A stretch of DNA of 8,592 nucleotides from JBBDIO01 sp040880365 (GTDB lineage Bacteria; Chloroflexota; Anaerolineae; Caldilineales; Caldilineaceae): NCBI GenBank assembly GCA_040880365.1, contig JBBDIO010000023.1, positions 1-8,592 of the forward strand. The letters run 5' to 3'. Positions 5,633-8,592 of the stretch are shown here, piece by piece. Every line of letters starts with the position of its first letter. Within the stretch, counting starts at the first letter, position 1. The notes under the pieces were generated by a model. It was not told the origin of the DNA. It saw only the letters and a program-made list of their open reading frames with translations, and did not search any database. The position numbers were made by a program, and so were the translations under genes.

Positions 5633-6682
5633 ATGCAAAAGGTGCGAATTGGTTTTATCGGCGCGGGCTGGTGGGCTACCAGCAATCACATGCCGCTGCT
5701 GGCCGCGCGCGAAGATGTGGAGATGGCCGCGGTCTGCGGCAAGGACGCGGATCTGCTGGCCGCGGTGCAAGAGGAATTTCACTTTCCCTTTGCCACCGAA
5801 GACCACACTGCGCTATTGGCACAGGGGCTGGATGGCGTGGTGGTCACTTCGCCCCATCACCTGCATTTTGAACATGCCCGCGACGCGTTGCTGGCAGGCT
5901 GTCATGTCATGTGCGAAAAGCCGCTCACGCTCCACGCGCACCAGGCGTGGGAACTGGTGCGGATCGCCCAGGAACGCAACCTGCACCTGATTGTGCCCTA
6001 TGGCTGGCACTATCTGCCCTATATCAACGAGGCCAAAGCGTTGCTGGATCGGGGTGTGGTGGGCGAGATCGAATATGTCATGTGTCATATGGCGTCGCCC
6101 ACCAAAGACCTGTTCAGCGGCAGCACCGTCTCCCCGGCCAACTGGACACCTACCTATACCGAACCGAATCCCATGACCTGGCAGGAGAAATCGCAGGGGG
6201 GCGGCTATGCGCATGGGCAGATCACCCATTCATCGGGGCTTATGTTCTGGTTGACAGGGTTGCGCGCCAAAGCGGTGAGTGCCCGCGCCCGCCATTCGCC
6301 CGATTCGCAGGTGGATTTGTATGATGCCGCCGCGGTTGTTTTTGAAAATGGAGCATTGGGGATGATTTCGGGCGCGGCTACGTTACCCAACGACAGCAAA
6401 TTCCAGCTGGACGTGCGGGTATTCGGCAGCGAAGGCGTCTTTAATCTGGATATCGACCGGGCGCGGCTCGATGTGTTGCGCCACGATGGCGACAATATCC
6501 ATGTGGATGTGCCCGTGGATGCAGGGATGTACAACTGCGATGGCCCTCCCGCGCGCTTTGTGGAGCTGATCCAGGGCGGCGCGGTGAACAATTCGCCCGG
6601 CGAAGTGGGCGCACGCTCGGTGGAGCTGATCGATGCCATGTTGCGCTCGGCTGCCGAAGGCGGGACGCCGGTGGCGGTGTAA
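5633..6682 (+). CDS. Gfo/Idh/MocA family NAD(P)-dependent oxidoreductase
   Basis: This 349-residue protein has the normal length and layout of the Gfo/Idh/MocA family, which oxidises or reduces sugars, inositols and related hydroxy compounds with NAD(P). The N-terminal Rossmann domain starts with VRIGFIGAGWWA (4-15; nucleotide-binding GxGxxA), and TSPHHLHFEHARDALLAG (72-89) leads to CEKPLTL (94-100), whose K96 is the usual catalytic lysine. In the C-terminal domain, GGGYAHGQITH (189-199) aligns with the family motif GGGxxxDxxxH: H199 matches the catalytic histidine, but G195 sits where inositol dehydrogenase has its aspartate. Similar glycine-rich variants exist in the family as I recall, so this is probably a subfamily trait and not damage. 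Substrate unknown. The gene has a strong ribosome binding site and lies 60 bases after the nuclease gene; co-transcription is possible, but no functional link is apparent. Cytoplasmic enzyme expected. Confidence 0.88.
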   Translation: MQKVRIGFIGAGWWATSNHMPLLAAREDVEMAAVCGKDADLLAAVQEEFHFPFATEDHTALLAQGLDGVVVTSPHHLHFEHARDALLAGCHVMCEKPLTLHAHQAWELVRIAQERNLHLIVPYGWHYLPYINEAKALLDRGVVGEIEYVMCHMASPTKDLFSGSTVSPANWTPTYTEPNPMTWQEKSQGGGYAHGQITHSSGLMFWLTGLRAKAVSARARHSPDSQVDLYDAAAVVFENGALGMISGAATLPNDSKFQLDVRVFGSEGVFNLDIDRARLDVLRHDGDNIHVDVPVDAGMYNCDGPPARFVELIQGGAVNNSPGEVGARSVELIDAMLRSAAEGGTPVAV

Positions 6683-6731
6683 GGATGAGGGATGAGGGAT
6701 GAAGGATGAAGGATGAAGGATGAAGGATGAA
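6683..6731. repeat. Heptamer tandem repeat GGATGA(A/G) x7
   Basis: Seven perfect-length copies start at 6683, 6690, 6697, 6704, 6711, 6718 and 6725; the first two read GGATGAG and the last five GGATGAA. The array starts directly after the oxidoreductase stop codon and fills most of the 65-base space before the stop of the convergent beta-propeller gene. Heptamer arrays of this kind (short tandemly repeated repetitive sequences) are known from filamentous cyanobacteria; function is unknown. Copy number is likely to vary between strains. No terminator hairpin is visible in this convergent gap. Confidence 0.95.
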
Positions 6732-6747
6732 GGTGGTGCGCCGGGGG

Positions 6748-8484
6748 TTAGGGCCAGGTGGTGGTGATCTGGGCGGTGGCGAGGTCGATGGCGTAGAGTT
6801 TGCCCCAGATGTTGAGCCAGGCGGTATCGGGTGTGTAGCCTATGCCACTGACCGAGCCGTTGACGGGCTGGCGATTTTGTCCGCGGCTGATGCCGGTAGA
6901 TGGGTCCAGCATTTCAAAGAGGCACACATCCGTTTCCCACAGGCATTGGCCGATAAAGAGACCTGCGGGCGTGGCGCGCACCAACAGCGTGTCGAAGGCG
7001 TGGTTCATCTCTAGTTGAGCCTGCCAGCGTTGCACGCCGGTCTGGGCGTCGATGCCCCAGATGGCGGGTTCATTGCGGGCAAAGGTAGGTGTGGCGATCA
7101 CCACCAGGGTATTGCCGGCGCTGGTTTCCAGCTTCAACTCTGTCTGTTCGGCGCGTAGCAGCTCTGTGGTGGCGCCGGTCTGGCTATCCACGGCGCGCAG
7201 CACGCCGGTGGTGCCGTCGCGCTGGGTGGTATAGAGCACGCCGTTGCGGATCAAAAAGCTTTCATCCGACCAGGCAAAGGGCAAAATGCGATTTTCGCGC
7301 GCATCGGCAAAGTGCCATTCCTGGGCGCCGGTCACCAGATTATAGCGCCACGCGCAGCCGTCGCTGCCGCTGCCCAACACATGCAGACGCAGGCCATCGG
7401 ACGACACCACAAAGGGCGCGAACGCGCTGGCAAAGGTTTCGCGGTCCGCGGTCTGGCACACTGGGTGGATGGCGTGGAGTTCCGCGCCGGTGATGCGATC
7501 CAGCATGTAGAATGTGGCGCGGTTGTTGGTCTCGGCATCTACCACTGCGGGCTGCCCGCCTACGTTGTGCAGGCGGTTGGGCGTGGTGTGCAGACGGCGA
7601 TTCCACGCGGGCAGGCCGCTTTCGGCGGCGAACGCTTGCAGCGTGCCGTCGCGGGTGAGCGCGACCACATAGCCCGCCATATACTGAAGACAGTCGGTGC
7701 AGGGCATGGCGATTGGGTTGGATAGCGAGATCTGCCAGACCTGGAGGCCGCTATCCCGGTCCAGCGCGTGGAGGCGGCCCTGATCGGCCACATAGATGTA
7801 GCGCGGCCCGCTGGTCATCACGATTTCGGTGAAGTGGCGGCTGAACGGTCCGCTGCGCCAGCGCAGACTTTGGGTTTGGGTATCAAAGAAGAGGATCAGG
7901 CCCGCATCTTCCTGATCGCGCGCCTGGATCAACACACCGGCCCCGTTTCCTGGCCTGCTGCTCTCTGGTGTAGAGTTGGCGGGTATAGAGTTGGCAGGTG
8001 TAGAGTTGGCGCTTGCTGCAATTGGCGCGGTGGGGATGGGCGCACCGGCTGCTACGGGAATCGGCGGGCCATAGAGATGGCCGATGCCCAGATTCTGGGG
8101 GAGTGTAATGCCCAGCTGGCGAAATAGTTCCGCCGGGCGCGCGCCGCCATTCTCCAATGCACTTTGCAGAGTGCGAACGACGTTCACATCGGCCAGCAGC
8201 ATGACGCCGAAGATGAGCAAGGCGGCCACAATGCCACAGCCTGCATTGCCGGTGCGGGGCGGTGGGGGTGGCGTAATGATCTCGGGCACGCGTCCGCGCG
8301 GCAGCCGCACCGGCGGGCGATAGGCGGGCGGTTCGCTCGCCGGGGTGGCCCGTTTGGGCAAGTGGAGATGTGTGCCACAATAGGCGCAGCGAATTTGCGC
8401 CACCGCAGCCGGGACTTGTTTGAGATCGACCGGCGCACTGCATTCGGGGCAGCGGCTCGCGACAAGTTGACGGGCGTTAGGCAT
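6748..8484 (-). CDS. Zinc-ribbon, membrane-helix, PQQ-like beta-propeller protein
   Basis: Read on the minus strand from the ATG at 8484-8482, the protein has 578 residues in three parts. A zinc ribbon has CPEC (12-15) and CAYC (33-36), giving four metal-binding cysteines. A Pro-rich stretch (PPPPP, 72-76) precedes one membrane helix (about 82-100). After a low-complexity Asn/Ser/Thr/Pro linker (159-180) comes a propeller of PQQ-like repeats (about 190-578), with blades such as YVADQGRLHALDRDSGLQVW (231-250), AIWGIDAQTGVQRWQ (474-488) and LYAIDLATAQITTTW (563-577). The ribbon should be inside and the propeller outside the membrane. PQQ-like propellers in such proteins often bind partners and not the cofactor; no dehydrogenase residues were recognised. 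A GTG at 8538 could add 18 residues, but the ATG has an AGGT seven bases upstream (8492-8495) and begins close before the ribbon. A sensor or assembly factor is possible; function unknown. Confidence 0.82.
   Translation of the reverse strand: MPNARQLVASRCPECSAPVDLKQVPAAVAQIRCAYCGTHLHLPKRATPASEPPAYRPPVRLPRGRVPEIITPPPPPRTGNAGCGIVAALLIFGVMLLADVNVVRTLQSALENGGARPAELFRQLGITLPQNLGIGHLYGPPIPVAAGAPIPTAPIAASANSTPANSIPANSTPESSRPGNGAGVLIQARDQEDAGLILFFDTQTQSLRWRSGPFSRHFTEIVMTSGPRYIYVADQGRLHALDRDSGLQVWQISLSNPIAMPCTDCLQYMAGYVVALTRDGTLQAFAAESGLPAWNRRLHTTPNRLHNVGGQPAVVDAETNNRATFYMLDRITGAELHAIHPVCQTADRETFASAFAPFVVSSDGLRLHVLGSGSDGCAWRYNLVTGAQEWHFADARENRILPFAWSDESFLIRNGVLYTTQRDGTTGVLRAVDSQTGATTELLRAEQTELKLETSAGNTLVVIATPTFARNEPAIWGIDAQTGVQRWQAQLEMNHAFDTLLVRATPAGLFIGQCLWETDVCLFEMLDPSTGISRGQNRQPVNGSVSGIGYTPDTAWLNIWGKLYAIDLATAQITTTWP
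7967..8011. repeat. 15-base minisatellite x3 inside the propeller gene
   Basis: Three adjacent 15-base units (7967-7981, 7982-7996, 7997-8011) read GGTGTAGAGTTGGCG with one to two changes in the middle copy. On the coding (minus) strand they give the five-residue repeat Asn-Ser-(Thr/Ile)-Pro-(Ala/Glu) in the linker between the membrane helix and the propeller. The unit is a multiple of three, so copy-number changes would alter linker length without breaking the frame. Confidence 0.9.
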
Positions 8485-8525
8485 ACATGAGACCTGATAC
8501 CGTTGACGTGTTGAATAGAGTGGCA

Positions 8526-8550
8526 CATAAATCCGCACATAAAATCCGCA
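8526..8550. repeat. Imperfect 12/13-base direct repeat upstream of the propeller gene
   Basis: CATAAATCCGCA (8526-8537) is followed at once by CATAAAATCCGCA (8538-8550), differing by one inserted A. The pair lies 42 to 66 bases before the ATG of the minus-strand gene, within its likely promoter region. No convincing -35/-10 pair was found there. The repeat could be a regulator site or simple slippage. Confidence 0.6.
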
Positions 8551-8592
8551 AATAGCGCCGGAATGAATCGACTGCCGGCGGCAACTATGTAC

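Noticed and set aside
4403..5806. Open minus-strand frame of 467 codons across the nuclease gene
   Set aside because: It covers two genes with clear families on the plus strand, and its translation is low-complexity His/Arg-rich with no motif.
6683..6731. CRISPR-like array
   Set aside because: The units are seven bases long with no spacers; this is a simple tandem repeat. The Cas4-like protein nearby is not evidence for CRISPR, and no other cas gene is present.
8485..8538. GTG start at 8538 for the beta-propeller gene
   Set aside because: The 18 extra residues show no family feature, the region contains a direct repeat typical of non-coding DNA, and the ATG at 8484 has an AGGT at good spacing. 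It cannot be fully excluded.

Overview
The window is GC-rich (roughly 60% or more by eye). It looks like chromosomal DNA from a bacterium of the phylum Chloroflexota, probably near the Anaerolineae/Caldilineae. This guess rests on gene content: a bacterial translin-family protein, a miniature Cas4-like membrane protein, large alpha-helical-repeat proteins, zinc-ribbon/beta-propeller membrane proteins, GTG starts and short tandem repeats. It is an inference, not a taxonomic identification. No rRNA, tRNA, CRISPR array, insertion sequence or phage gene was seen.

Layout, left to right. (1) 3-1106, plus strand: a PF14907-type nucleotidyltransferase-fold protein whose true start lies left of the window. 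(2) 1107-1259: a 153-base gap with three ATCGCC hexamers spaced 10-11 bases apart, a good sigma-A-like promoter (TTGGGC, 18 bases, TATAAT) and a leader hairpin. (3) 1260-4469, plus strand: a tight three-gene cluster of a translin/TRAX-family RNA-binding protein or RNase, an 84-residue protein joining the N-terminal motif of Cas4-type nucleases to a membrane helix, and a 721-residue alpha-helical-repeat protein. Gaps are 10 and 29 bases, so they are probably co-transcribed. (4) 4580-5572, plus strand: a membrane-anchored, outward-facing staphylococcal-nuclease-type enzyme with a C-terminal SH3b domain. (5) 5633-6682, plus strand: a Gfo/Idh/MocA-family oxidoreductase. (6) 6683-6731: seven tandem copies of the heptamer GGATGA(A/G). 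(7) 6748-8484, minus strand: a convergent gene for a zinc-ribbon, membrane-helix, PQQ-like beta-propeller protein.

The most interesting unit is the translin / mini-Cas4 / helical-repeat cluster. Translin-TRAX enzymes are single-stranded RNA/DNA-binding nucleases, best known from the eukaryotic C3PO complex that trims small RNAs. Here a translin-like protein with both TRAX catalytic glutamates sits one gene from a nuclease-derived membrane peptide lacking the catalytic D-(D/E)xK part, and from a large scaffold-like protein. A joint nucleic-acid role at the membrane is a hypothesis suggested by the arrangement and not shown by it. The other genes look like ordinary surface or metabolic functions with no evident link to one another.

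A second theme is tandem duplication: short direct repeats of 7, 12, 12/13, 12 and 15 bases occur at five separate places, two of them in frame within genes and three between genes.
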